Shown here: positions 34,381 to 44,168 of the stretch, in pieces
How positions within the stretch are numbered: position 1 is the first letter of the stretch
How the letters are laid out: every line of letters begins with the position of its first letter
NCBI GenBank assembly: GCA_001179505.1
Contig: CDMY01000055.1
Location: forward strand, 153,158 to 200,062
Reading direction: 5' to 3'
Source: Vitrella brassicaformis
Taxonomy: Eukaryota > Sar > Vitrellaceae
DNA length: 46,905 nucleotides
Notes under the pieces: generated by a model
The model's input: the letters and a program-made list of their open reading frames with translations, nothing else
Told to the model about the DNA's origin: nothing
Database searches by the model: none
Translations under genes and position numbers: made by a program

Positions 34381-37300
34381 ATGGCCAGAGTCATGCAGGA
34401 TTCGGCTACTGCTTTGCTGCGGCATCTTGCAGTCCGCAGCAGAGAGGATGACATCGCAGCGTCTGATGTGTTCAGCCCGGTGCCTCACGGCCGCAATGCA
34501 TCGGAGGGCCTCAACCCGACGGTGGTCTACTTCGTTATCGGCCTCTACATCCTCTGCGGTACCCTACTGCTCGTGGCACTCAATGCAGATGCCGCAGACA
34601 GGCGGTTCAAGGCACTCAAGGCCAAGGCGGAGAAGAGCAGCACGCAGCAGGGACGGCGCAAGTCGTCCCTCATGTCGCCCGTGTCCTACAGAGGCTCACT
34701 TGCCAGGATCGAGCAAATCGTCGGTAAGAAATCGCTGCCGGAAGACGTGATAGCGTCGGCATTGGCCGACCAGCTGATGAAGGAAGCGGTGACAATTAAG
34801 CAGTTGGGGCTGCAGACGGCTAATGGGGAGGCGGAGGGCTCTGCAAGGGCGTCCGGGAGGGGCTCCGGGAGGCGGAGCACGGTGTATGAGGACCCCGCCC
34901 CGTTTGTCTTCTCGATGGAGGGGGACTTGTTGGTCAAGCCTATATCGAGCAGCGGATACTTCAGCATCCAGCTGAAAAGGTGATGGATGCGTACTGTGTC
35001 TGCTCACCGCATACGTGCATTCCCTGTTCTCCGCCTGTGGGTGCATGCATGCAGTTTTCTGTCCTTCTTCCTGAACCACCACCTGTTCCTCTCTCTCTTT
35101 TCGGCCTCCCTCCCGGCCTTCTCGCGCATCAAGCGCACCTTCTATGCGTGCTGGGTGCTGCACATGTGCTGCCTCCTGGCCGGCATCGTCGTCAACTACC
35201 ACGAGCTATCGCTCGACAGCGGTGAAAGCCACGACATGCTGGCCACGGTGCAGGGCAGTGTCTATGCCGCCATTGTGCTGTATCCCTTCTACCGGTACTT
35301 TCTGTACCTGTTGCGCCACACCTACTACCACGAGCTGAACCCTTTGTTTCGGCCTGAGTTCCCGCCACTCAACATTCGGAAGTTTGCACACATCCCCGAT
35401 AAGACATTTCTCGAATGGGTGAGTTTGTGAGTCGGACTGGCTGAGCTGGTGGTATCTGAATCAGCATGCTGTCTCTGTGATCGCTCAGGTGTTGTGCATG
35501 CGAAATGCGCACGAGCGTCGGCTGGTGTGGGTATTCCAGCAGCGGGGTCTCAGCCACCGGTTCTGGACAGTCCTGTGGCGGTCGATCCGATCCACACTCA
35601 CAGGCAGCATTTACAAGAGATACGGGTGGGTCAAAGAGGCACGAGAGGAGAGACACACAGACACGCGCACAAAAAAGGACGTTGGTTTGTGGTGGCTCGT
35701 GTAGTCGGCTGACGTCCTTTCTGCTGCTCTTGACATTGCTGATATCAGCTGGCTTGGCCACGGCCTACCTTTTAGAGGTCACCGGGCGCCTGCCCAGCGA
35801 CGTCATCCAATACTGGTAACACCTGACACACATGTGTGGACACGAGAGACACATATATATGTCTCTCTTTTTTCTGCCTTGGCTGTACCCACACATTCAC
35901 TCCTGGATATATGTCAGGGCAGTGGGTTTGGTTACTGTGTTTGTGGTGTTGGTGTTTGTGCTGGAGCCGCTGTCGCTCTTCTTCTGGCACGTCATCTACA
36001 CGTCATGGGTGCGCGCAGGGGCGAGAAAACACCAGGTAACCACCCACAGCCAGCCAGTCAGCCAGCCAGTCAGCCAGCCAGCCACGGACTCACCTGCTTC
36101 TACGTGTCAGTTTGCCTACTGTGGCCGCGAGCTGGTGGGCCTTCCACAGAACATCGAGCTGGCAAAAGTGGCAGACAACAACGTGTTCAAAGTGAGTGAG
36201 ACAAGATGAGATGAGACGACGCGAGACCCAACCGACGGGTAATGCCTCATTGGTTATTGCCTACATCGATCAGCGTGCAGAGGAGGTGGCTGCCCGTCGG
36301 CTGCAGCGCTTGTGGCGGTCCAAGAGCGCGTCATGGGTCGACCGGGGCGAGAAGGTCCGCTCCGTCACCAAGATACAGGCCGCCAGGAGGCGGACCATCG
36401 CCCAACGAAAGTAGGATCTCATCCCACTCCTCAACACAGACAGACCGCAGGGCGTCCACATACCCATCGACACGTGCTTGGCATACAGATATGCGCGTGA
36501 CCGCCTGTGGCACATGGACATAGAGGTGTTCGCCTGCAAAAAGCTCAGGTCAGCTTTGACGCATGCATCCATCATGCGGAGACCACTCGGTCACTTCGTG
36601 TGTCTCTGTGCCCCATGCAGGATGGTAGCTCTCGAGGGTTTGATGAACCCTTTTGTCCGCTTTGCGTGCGACAAAGGTGATCAATCCACAAATGCAAAAC
36701 TGCTGGCACATCGTGTGTGTCCGTGTGGTGTGGTGTGGTGTGGTGTGTATGCGGCCAGGCAATCCTGAGACATATGAGACTGACGTCGATTGGGAGGCCA
36801 ACCAGAACCCGAAATTCAAGGCCAACAACCGATTCAAAATAGACATCAAAGTCAGCAATCGACACAGTCTGTCTGTCAATCATCTTCTCACCCAGTCGAC
36901 ACGTCATGTGTGTGCGCTACAGGATGCAGCCCTCTTGTGGGTGTCAGTGTGGAACAGGACCATTCACACGGATGACTTCATCGGTGAGAGACAGACATGT
37001 GTGTGTGTACAGCCTGTCTCGCAGCTGCCGTGTCTCACTGGCTGTTCGTCCATATCTCTCCCTCGTCTGGCTGCCTGCATCTGTTCTGTCTGAATGTGTG
37101 AGCAGGCCGCGCCACCTTGGTGTTTGATGAGTACAAGAGCAAGAAGCAGAGGACCACCGACCTGTGGATACCGTTGTATGACAGAATACAAGAAGACCCG
37201 GTCAGTCAGTCAGACAGACACACAGACAGACAGACGCACACGCACCAATACGGAGGCGAGGGACTGATTTGCGCCATTCTCGCCCATGCTTGTGCAGTCT

Positions 37301-37591
37301 GCGGTCACCGACAAGGCTTCGGAAAGGCCGCTGGGCAATCTGTCTGGCGAAGTGCACATCAGATTCACATTCAAGGACCCCCTCAAGGTCAGTCGCCCAC
37401 AATGAGACCAGACCCGACTTGTATACACACGTTGGCCACTTTGATGGTGCAATATGTCAAAACGGCCTTTGCAGGAGGACTGCGGTGACGATTCTTGGAT
37501 GCTGCCCAAGCACAAGATTCTGCTGCAGAAGGGCGCCGCCAGCACGGCGCCGCCCGCGACAGTTGTCACCGCACCGACAAGAAAGTATTGA
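34381..37591 (+). CDS. Polycystin-like polytopic membrane protein with C-terminal C2-like domain (gene L, 14 exons)
   Basis: Exons 34381-34979, 35055-35418, 35489-35625, 35705-35815, 35918-36035, 36111-36191, 36274-36410, 36489-36548, 36621-36676, 36759-36850, 36923-36983, 37106-37200, 37298-37387, 37475-37591 give 705 aa, phases consistent. Helix 1 is VVYFVIGLYILCGTLLLVAL; a roughly 110-residue cytosolic loop rich in Lys/Ser follows. Then NHHLFLSLFSASLPAFSRIK and TFYACWVLHMCCLLAGIVV resemble the second-helix region of polycystin-1-type proteins (WLS..FTR.QR). Three more membrane segments follow, including LTSFLLLLTLLISAGLATAY and LVTVFVVLVFVLEPLSLFFW. After a basic IQ-like stretch (KIQAARRRTIAQRK) comes a C2-like fold: IEVFACKKLR, NPFVRFACDKGN, LLWVSVWNRTIHTDDFIGRA. 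C2 domains usually bind membranes, often with calcium. No large ectodomain or PLAT domain is visible, so the polycystin link is remote. Confidence 0.75.
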
Positions 37592-37926
37592 TTGCCTGGC
37601 GGTGCAAGGTGAATGTGCGTGTTTCTATTGTCGTTGCTCCACAGCACTCGACTCGATAGATGCGTGTCTCCGTCTTTATTTGTGGATTCATCCGTTGATA
37701 CATCGTGACGCCATTAGCACTGGCTGGATTTCTTTCGGTGCAGTCAGTTTCGCTAAGGCAATGTCATGCACGCCCCACGCAGCCAAGAAAAAAAGGACCT
37801 AATCGGTCCGCACACAGACTAGCCCCCACACAAGGCCACGCACACAGTAAGCCACAAGTATACGCGACAAGCAGCCAAAGTCACAGAAACAAGGCAGCTA
37901 TAGATTCCCTACGACGTGGGCACCGC
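37592..37926. other. Intergenic region between convergent genes L and M
   Basis: Contains the presumed 3' UTRs of both genes. No terminator or other element is recognisable. Confidence 0.5.
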
Positions 37927-40900
37927 TCATGAACTCAGTTCGGCTGCCCATGAGCAGTCCTGACAGTCACTGACGCCGCTCGTCGCATAGATGGACATAA
38001 CCCGCCCCGTGGCACAGCCGTGATCGTCTTCAGCAGCATCCTTGTGCTCATGAATGACCTCCCTGAACCGTGTCACGTTGCCCCCTGCATGAATGCATCA
38101 ATGCACCACACGGACACAGACAAGCCTGCAAGGTTGACGCTCCTCCGCGACTGATTTGCGCACATGAGGGTCGGCGTTCGAGAATGTACTGCTGGTACTC
38201 GTCGACGCAGACAAGGCCATCCTTGTTCGTGTCCATTGTGTGCCACAGGGCCCTGCCGAGCTCGCAGAAGGCCACGCAATCGGACGGGAAATCCACGATA
38301 TCGTATGTGACTCCACATGGCTTCCATTTGTTCACCACTGACAGAAACTGCACAGGCACAAACAGAGACCACAGGCCATCAACGCCCCAAGAGGCTGTTG
38401 TCTCTCACTTACACTTTTCGATTGGGTGTGGAAGCAGTCGGTATAGCATATCGGATTGTACTCCAGCAGTAGCAACTCCAGCGTGTCTTTCATTTTTGTG
38501 ATGCTCGCTGGCAGGCTTGTCACACTGTTGACCCGCAGGTCGATGAATCGGAGACGTGGCAGGCTCGCGATCCACTCTGGCACCTCAGAGATACGGCTGA
38601 GAGCAAAGTTCACGTACTCAAGATTTGGCAGTTTCTCAAGCCCACGAGGGACCTCCTAGAGAGGACATACACAGAAAGACGCACTCATGACGTCTCTTCT
38701 TTGTTTGTCAAAAAAGTCTGTGTGTACCTCTAGTTCGGTGTGCCATCCTGTGATATACCTCAAGCTTTTTTGCCTAGCCAGTCCTTTGCTGCTCAGCTCT
38801 CTTATTGGGTGGCGGAGGACGGTCCCATTGTCGGCACTGTCAGCCTCTATCGAGCCAAATCCAATCCCTGCTCACCAGCGGGCCACGTGCACACAGAGAC
38901 AAATCTGTCACATCCATTCGCGAGCGCCTTCAGCAAACCTTGCAACGTCGAAAAGAAGTCCAATCCAGCGTTTATGTGGGCGGCTGACATGTTTGTGACT
39001 TTAGTGCAAGCCATGTAGACACAGTTGCAGGGGAGCCCGCGTGGGAGACCACGCAATATCTGATACGGGACGACGACTGGGTAGGTCTGCACATATGTCC
39101 ACAAACAGACGCAGGCGTTTGCGTGAAGGACGTTATCGATCCTACTTGCCTTTTGTATACACTGTCCCCAACTCGGTATGTTGTCCTCCGTACACACGTA
39201 GTGAGCCCGTAGACGATTGACGACCTCATGAATTGCGTAGAAAGATGTGAAAGCCAGCCAGAGAACACCAAGGGCCAAGAAGATGGTCTCTTTACCACAG
39301 AGGAAGACAAAGAGGGGAGAGAGAAGTCAGAAGAATCCAAGAGTGTCTCTACCACAGCGACGAATCCAGACAGAATCGCCGCGGATCGCTGCAAGACAAA
39401 GAGAGCGCGAGAAGTTCTTGCGTATGCACATTTGTTTCTCTCTCTGTTTGCCTACAGCTTCCTCTGTTGGCGATGAATTCAACGCCGACACTGCCTCCTC
39501 TCCGCGAGACACACGGGACCTCAGTGCTGCCACGTGTCTCCCGCAAAGCCAACTTGCGAGAGCAGAACTCTCTCTCCTCCCGCATTGCCTCCTCCTCTTC
39601 CTCCTTGATAAAGTCTTCGACTTGTAATACTGAGGTGATCTGCCTTCGGATCCGTTGCGCACTCTAAAACATAAAATAGCAGCGATGAGTCAAGATTTGT
39701 GATGTGGTTGGTCTTCATGTTCTTAGCTCACAAGATCATGGGTCTTCATCCTTTGCAAAGCCATCGATGCCATCCGAAACAGGGAAGGCTTAGCCGGCAC
39801 ATGCTCACTCTCACTATCATCGCCCAGGGTGTCGTCCGAAGGGAGAATCTTCTGCAGTCGCCTCGGCGAGTTGCCAGTCTTGTCCTCCAAACGAGCACCT
39901 TCTGGTGAGCAACCGGTCATCTCGACCATTGAGTGGCGCGCAATGCTGTGATCTGCCGATTTCTTGGTGGATCGCAGAGAAGCTGTGCCTTCGATAGTCC
40001 ATCTTTTGGCATGGGTGGAGCATAGGGAGACACTTCTATCGTTGTCTCTCTCAGGCTCGGGCTCGGTCAGGAGTAACGACGATAGCTCGGAATCGGTGGA
40101 TAGCTGCCTGCCTTGCAGACCCCCCTCTTCATATGCCTTGACTCTTGGCACAGTCACACTTCCTTCCACTGGGATGCTCTCCACTGAAGCTCTCATCGAC
40201 TCTGCACGTGTCTCGCCGCTGATCTTCTCGGCGCTATGTTGTTGCTCATTCTGGTCGTCCTCGGTCAGCGTTCGATCGGCAGACAGCTGATGCTGTACTT
40301 GTCGCTCCAGTTGTTGCAAGTGCCACAAGTCAGAGAAGCCCTTGCATAGCATGAGGGCATGGAGGGTTCGCAGCTCATGTAAAGCCATCGCGCTTGGCAG
40401 ATAATACGTCAGGAACGCAAACTGGTTCTGGCTTGTGAGGGCTCGCCAGTTCCCGCCCCACGAGGGATTCAAATAAAGCTGAGATGCCACCGTATGAAAT
40501 GCGTAGCAAAGACTGAAAACGAGGCTGACGCTGATGCCGAAGCCGCGTTTCTTCCGAACGAAGGCAATGACCATAGAGAGAGCGTGTAGACAGATCATGG
40601 ACGAAAGAATAAATCACAGACCCCAGGTGGAGGCGGGCACGTCCTGTAAAACAAAAAAGAGACATGACGGAGTGAACAATCTTTTGCGTGTCTCATACTT
40701 GCAAGGAGAGACGCGGCCACAACTCTTCGTCATACACGGTTATAAGCTCTACCACAAACCAACTCATAACTAAGAATGTCCGTAAAGGCCTGCTTCCTAC
40801 CGAAACCACCGAGCACCATGTTGATATGCGTCTGCAGCATCATTTTTACGAGTTCTCTCAGCCAAATCAACACCCAAAAGCCACGCCCACTGATACCTAC

Positions 40901-41872
40901 CCATCGATACCTAAACAAACCATAGAAAAAAGATTCGCTTTCATTCGCTTCACACATCCATTCTTACACACCAGAAAAGATACATCCTTGTCTGCACCAC
41001 GGACAGCACTGTTCGGGTGCTTTCGCATATTGTCAGTCGCTTCTCTGTGCCGTCGTCAATGCTGCTGAGGATGGTGCCACTCCGCCATGTGAGTGACTGT
41101 CGTTGTAGGGCCGAATCGCAAGTAATGGCCCGTTTATATCGCCAATAGCGTTTGAACCGCCACACCTGCACGGTCCTTCGCCAGAGACACGTGTGATTAA
41201 TGAGGACGGCCAGTGCGGCGAGGAAGTAGCAGAGCCAGGCTGTTGAGTAGAAGAGTGTCAGTGGAGTCCACTTGACTCGCACATCCTTCGGTCTCGGGCG
41301 AACGACAGCTTTCGCAAAGTATTCCGCCTGCATGCACGTCCACACACCAATGTTTCAAATGTTGTATCTCTTCAGCTGACAGCACTTTACATTTTGGAAA
41401 CGCGGTATCTCGTCTTTTGAGTACATTTCTGCATCCACAACAAACAATGTATCGTTTGCGGGTTTGGGTTCCTCAAGCACCACGCACCAATCGGTAGTGG
41501 CTCCAGGCATTCGGCCTGACAGCGTAGAATGGCGATTGTCCCAAGCAAGACGAGCACGACTAAAAGGAGATAGTTGAAGACCGTCGTCACGTCCCTGTAG
41601 TGCGATTGCTTGAGGAAGCTCAGCTCATCATCCTTCAAATTCCCAAGCGTCGTGCAAGTCACCGAGCCCTTCCTCCCATGTTTCTCGCTCCCGTCAGCCA
41701 GCGACTTGCGGCGTCTGCGGGGCGCAATGCTTGGGGCGATTTCATCGAGGTCGTCGGCGAATGCTTGAGCTACCCGCGTCTTCGTGACCTCATCGTCATC
41801 GGACGGGGCCCTCGGGAGTTGGGCAGGGAATATGCTTGTCAGGGCTTCGCTTGCTCGCCTGACTGTCCGCAT
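37927..41872 (-). CDS. Polytopic membrane protein with C-terminal LRRs and an EF-hand (gene M)
   Basis: Exons: 41872-41488, 41428-41391, 41327-40972, 40910-40801, 40748-40699, 40643-39732, 39663-39520, 39388-39353, 39287-39146, 39076-38876, about 38798-38729, about 38655-38414, about 38348-38165, about 38085-37927. A basic cytosolic N-terminus is followed by about seven helices (NYLLLVVLVLLGTIAIL, LFYSTAWLCYFLAALAVLIN, WVLIWLRELV, ISVSLVFSLCYAFHTVAS, FLALGVLWLAFTSFYAI), with a roughly 190-residue Ser/Glu-rich loop in exon 6. The C-terminal part has LRRs (GLEKLPNLEYVNFALSRISE, LRFIDLRVNSVTSLP) and one canonical EF-hand loop (DTNKDGLVCVDE), so calcium binding is likely. An in-frame TGA lies at 40616-40614 at the start of a membrane helix, unless an alternative acceptor near 40548 skips it. 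The first exon and promoter are duplicated at 3940-4226. The role is unknown; a calcium-responsive membrane receptor is the obvious guess. Confidence 0.75.
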
Positions 41873-42050
41873 GAGAAAAAGAGAGACGGGGCGACCTCAG
41901 AGCCAGCGATGTGACCCCTGCACGCAGAAATTTAACACAGAGAGAGAGAGACGCTCTCAAGAAGTAAGAAATGAGGGGAGGGCCTTACCACGAGTTGGGG
42001 TGCGTTCATGAGCGCTCCATTGGTGAGCGCTCTTGACCGTCTGCGGACGT
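41797..42050. repeat. Right arm of inverted repeat P
   Basis: Reverse-complement counterpart of 3940-4226. It spans the first codons and upstream region of gene M, including two GAGCGCTC palindromes at 42010-42017 and 42025-42032 (only the first is intact on the left) and the CGTCTGCGGACG block at 42039-42050. Similarity to the left arm stops sharply at 42050 and picks up again near 44010, in front of carboxylesterase B. Confidence 0.8.
42010..42032. promoter_or_regulatory. Paired GAGCGCTC palindromes in the M/esterase divergent promoter
   Basis: Two perfect 8-bp palindromes with 7 bp between them. In the left copy (3958-3980) one is intact and the other reads GAGTGCTC. Conservation through the duplication, palindromic form and location between divergent genes suggest binding of a dimeric regulator. 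This is inference; no known factor is assigned. Confidence 0.35.
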
Positions 42051-42872
42051 TCACGACCCCCCAAAAGCACCCAGCTGAGGGGAGTGCTCTAGGCTACTTT
42101 TTTTCCGCCCGTTCGTCGGATCGGTCCTTCCGGGGTTGCCAATCGACAGTTCGCCGAAGAAAACAACACAGACACACGAAAAGACGCCAGAAAAGCGCGT
42201 GCGGAAGAGAGGGAGAGAGAGCAGCGTCGGAGGCCTCCTAAAAGGCCCTCACGCACACGGCGAACAGAGCTCGGGTGAGAAACACACAGTATGGCGATAT
42301 AAAGCAGACTTACCTCGTCATTCTTGACGTGTATGTGTGCCAGATCAGCAGCCAGAGAGCGTTGGAGGTGAGAGGACCGTCAGCCTCTCGAGTAGCCAGA
42401 GCAGCGTCAGAGGTGAGAGGACATTCAGTTTGTGGTGTATCACCCAGGTATTACCTGTGATCGTTACGGTATTACTCTTTTCTGGTGGCGTAGGTTTCGT
42501 ACGGACGGTCGGTCGGTCACTGCCTAAGGTGCGAGACGGTGTGTTTCATATGAGACAGACGTTCCAAGACGAAGATGTAGAAGAGAACACAGACAACACC
42601 ATGACAAACATGTACGAAAACACGTAAGGACACGCAACAGAAACCATCGATTGTCAACAGGCCAAGACACCGAGGCGTCTGGACATGCACATCGTATCAA
42701 ATCACACGCAAAAAGGTGAGAACAGTCCTGGCGATCAATAGAGAGACACATACAGCACTGGCACGGATGCAGACAGAGCATGAGCATTGCAACACGACAG
42801 AACGACAAGCAGGACAGCTAATAGTAAGCCAATAAATATACACATGCACTGCACACATATACACAAAGAAAG
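42051..42872. other. First part of the segment unique to the right copy
   Basis: This sequence has no counterpart at the left end. It contains an imperfect direct repeat (AGAGCGTTGGAGGTGAGAGG / AGAGCAGCGTCAGAGGTGAG) at about 42356-42440. A short frame at 42552-42626 has a plausible donor (ACACGTAAGG) and could be a small exon, but I cannot link it to the exon at 43400. Confidence 0.35.
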
Positions 42873-43192
42873 CAAGACACGCTTAACGGACCTCCGTTGC
42901 TGGCAATATACACCCCATTGCCGTCGGTGACCTCCATTGCTGGCAACGGACTTTCATTGCTGGCAACAGACCTCTGTTGCGGGCAATGACCCTCATTGCT
43001 GGCAACGGACCTTTGTTCCCAGCAATATTGAAGGTCTGTTGCTGGCAACAAAGGTCCGTTGCCAGCAATGAGGGTCCATTGCCCGCAACAGAGGTCTGTT
43101 GCCAGCAATGAAGGTCCGTTGCCAGCAATGGAGGTCACCGACGGCAATGGGGTGTATATTGCCAGCAACGGAGGTCCGTTAAGCGTGTCTTG
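42873..43192. repeat. 320-bp near-perfect palindrome of 20-bp units
   Basis: The left arm (about 42873-43022) and right arm (about 43043-43192) are reverse complements with only about two mismatches and one single-base gap; the loop is about 20 bp. Within each arm a roughly 20-bp unit built round TTGCTGGCAA (or its complement TTGCCAGCAA) is repeated about five times. The outer part of each arm holds a unique stretch (ATATACACCCCATTGCCGTC). It could extrude as a cruciform, and a transcript would fold into a long hairpin. No open frame is meaningful. Confidence 0.92.
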
Positions 43193-43399
43193 AGGACAGT
43201 GAGGCTTACTAAAACGGGCAGACATCTGAGTCGAACACAGCGAGGACTTGATGAGCGGGCAGTCTCTCTATCAGGGCCTCGACATTTGATCCTGACAGCT
43301 TCCTCGGCCCACACACAAACGCCACATACACACACACACACACATCCACCCACACCTCCCACACAGCGACGCCTCTCTCTCTCTCTTCTCTGTGTGCAG

Positions 43400-43569
43400 A
43401 GTTCAGCGACGCCATCGACGCAAACGACAAGGACGCCGTCCAACTGTGGGCTGCTCTCGCCAAGGCCGATGACCAGTCGGTTCTGGGCAAGCTCCTCAAG
43501 AGCGTGGCCCCCAACAAACTCGACATCAAGAAGGCCAAGGACATCAAGAAGAAGCTGGACAAGAAGTGA
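43400..43569 (+). CDS. 3' exon of a small Lys-rich protein (gene N), 5' end unresolved
   Basis: After a good acceptor (CT-rich tract, then TGTGCAG) about 56 codons read FSDAIDANDKDAVQLWAALA, KLLKSVAPNKLDI, KKAKDIKKKLDKK and stop with TGA. Codon use and composition are protein-like and resemble neighbouring exons. I could not find the upstream exon in phase; the sequence between it and 42.05 kb belongs to the segment unique to the right copy and includes the palindrome. The product is unknown, with a Lys-rich helical C-terminus. Confidence 0.55.
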
Positions 43570-44008
43570 TTCCACACACACACACACACACATACACATA
43601 TCTCCTTATCGGTCATTTTGTGTTGACGCCCTGGCTTGCCATCGTTTTAATCTGCACCTCCCGGCCGAACCACACCTGCTCTGCCTCTTCATGCTTGCTC
43701 GTGCTGCGCTGCGCTGTGCTGTGCTGTGCTCTGCTGTGCTGTGCTGTCTGCTCGTCCTCGTGCCTGCTTCATGCTGCGTATTGGTCACCCTACACCACAC
43801 ACACACAGACACAGACACACAGACACACAGAATTGCATGATCTGTGATGTGCCGTGCCTTCTCTTTATTCAAGCCACTCACTCACCTTCATGCTGTTCCA
43901 TGATGGGATGCTTCACGTATGGACACACCTCCCCATTCTCCTTCAACAGCGCTGTCACCTGTGGGGGTCGTGCATCGCGCTCAGCTCGCTGGGCGCCTTA
44001 CTTGTGGA
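43570..44008. other. Intergenic region with TGTGC and CA repeats
   Basis: Holds a TGTGC-type microsatellite at about 43711-43747 and CACACAGA runs at about 43795-43832. The last bases before 44010 rejoin sequence shared with the upstream region of carboxylesterase A. No gene is seen. Confidence 0.5.
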
Positions 44009-44168
44009 AAAGGGTAGCATTGCGGGGGGTGGAGAGGAGTTTACGGCGAGCTCAAGGATATCAGCTCGCGTTCTCGAAAGACCCTGCCCAGACCCCTCGT
44101 TGCTTTGACGCTCATTAGGCACCTCAGCGAACGCAGATCTCGCGAACCGCGCTGATGAGATCGTTGAG

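Noticed and set aside
40375-40665. Alternative minus-strand frame reading RARLHLGSVIYSFVHDL after the acceptor at 40643
   Set aside because: It needs a phase that does not match the preceding exon and ends after about 90 codons, while the overlapping frame gives clear membrane helices and continues in phase to the next donor.
37927-41872. Genome-wide use of UGA as tryptophan
   Set aside because: Genes F, J, K, L, M and the exon at 43400 all end sensibly at TGA, and no other coding exon I resolved contains an in-frame TGA at a conserved Trp. The TGA in M is therefore treated as a local anomaly.
42873-43192. CRISPR-like array, because short units recur at regular spacing
   Set aside because: Units are contiguous without unique spacers, are reverse-complementary in the two halves, and the window is eukaryotic.
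42818-43225. Minus-strand open frame of 135 codons across the palindrome
   Set aside because: It simply translates the 20-bp units (repeated AGN and ATDL motifs) on both arms of the hairpin. The frame is a by-product of the repeat, not a gene.
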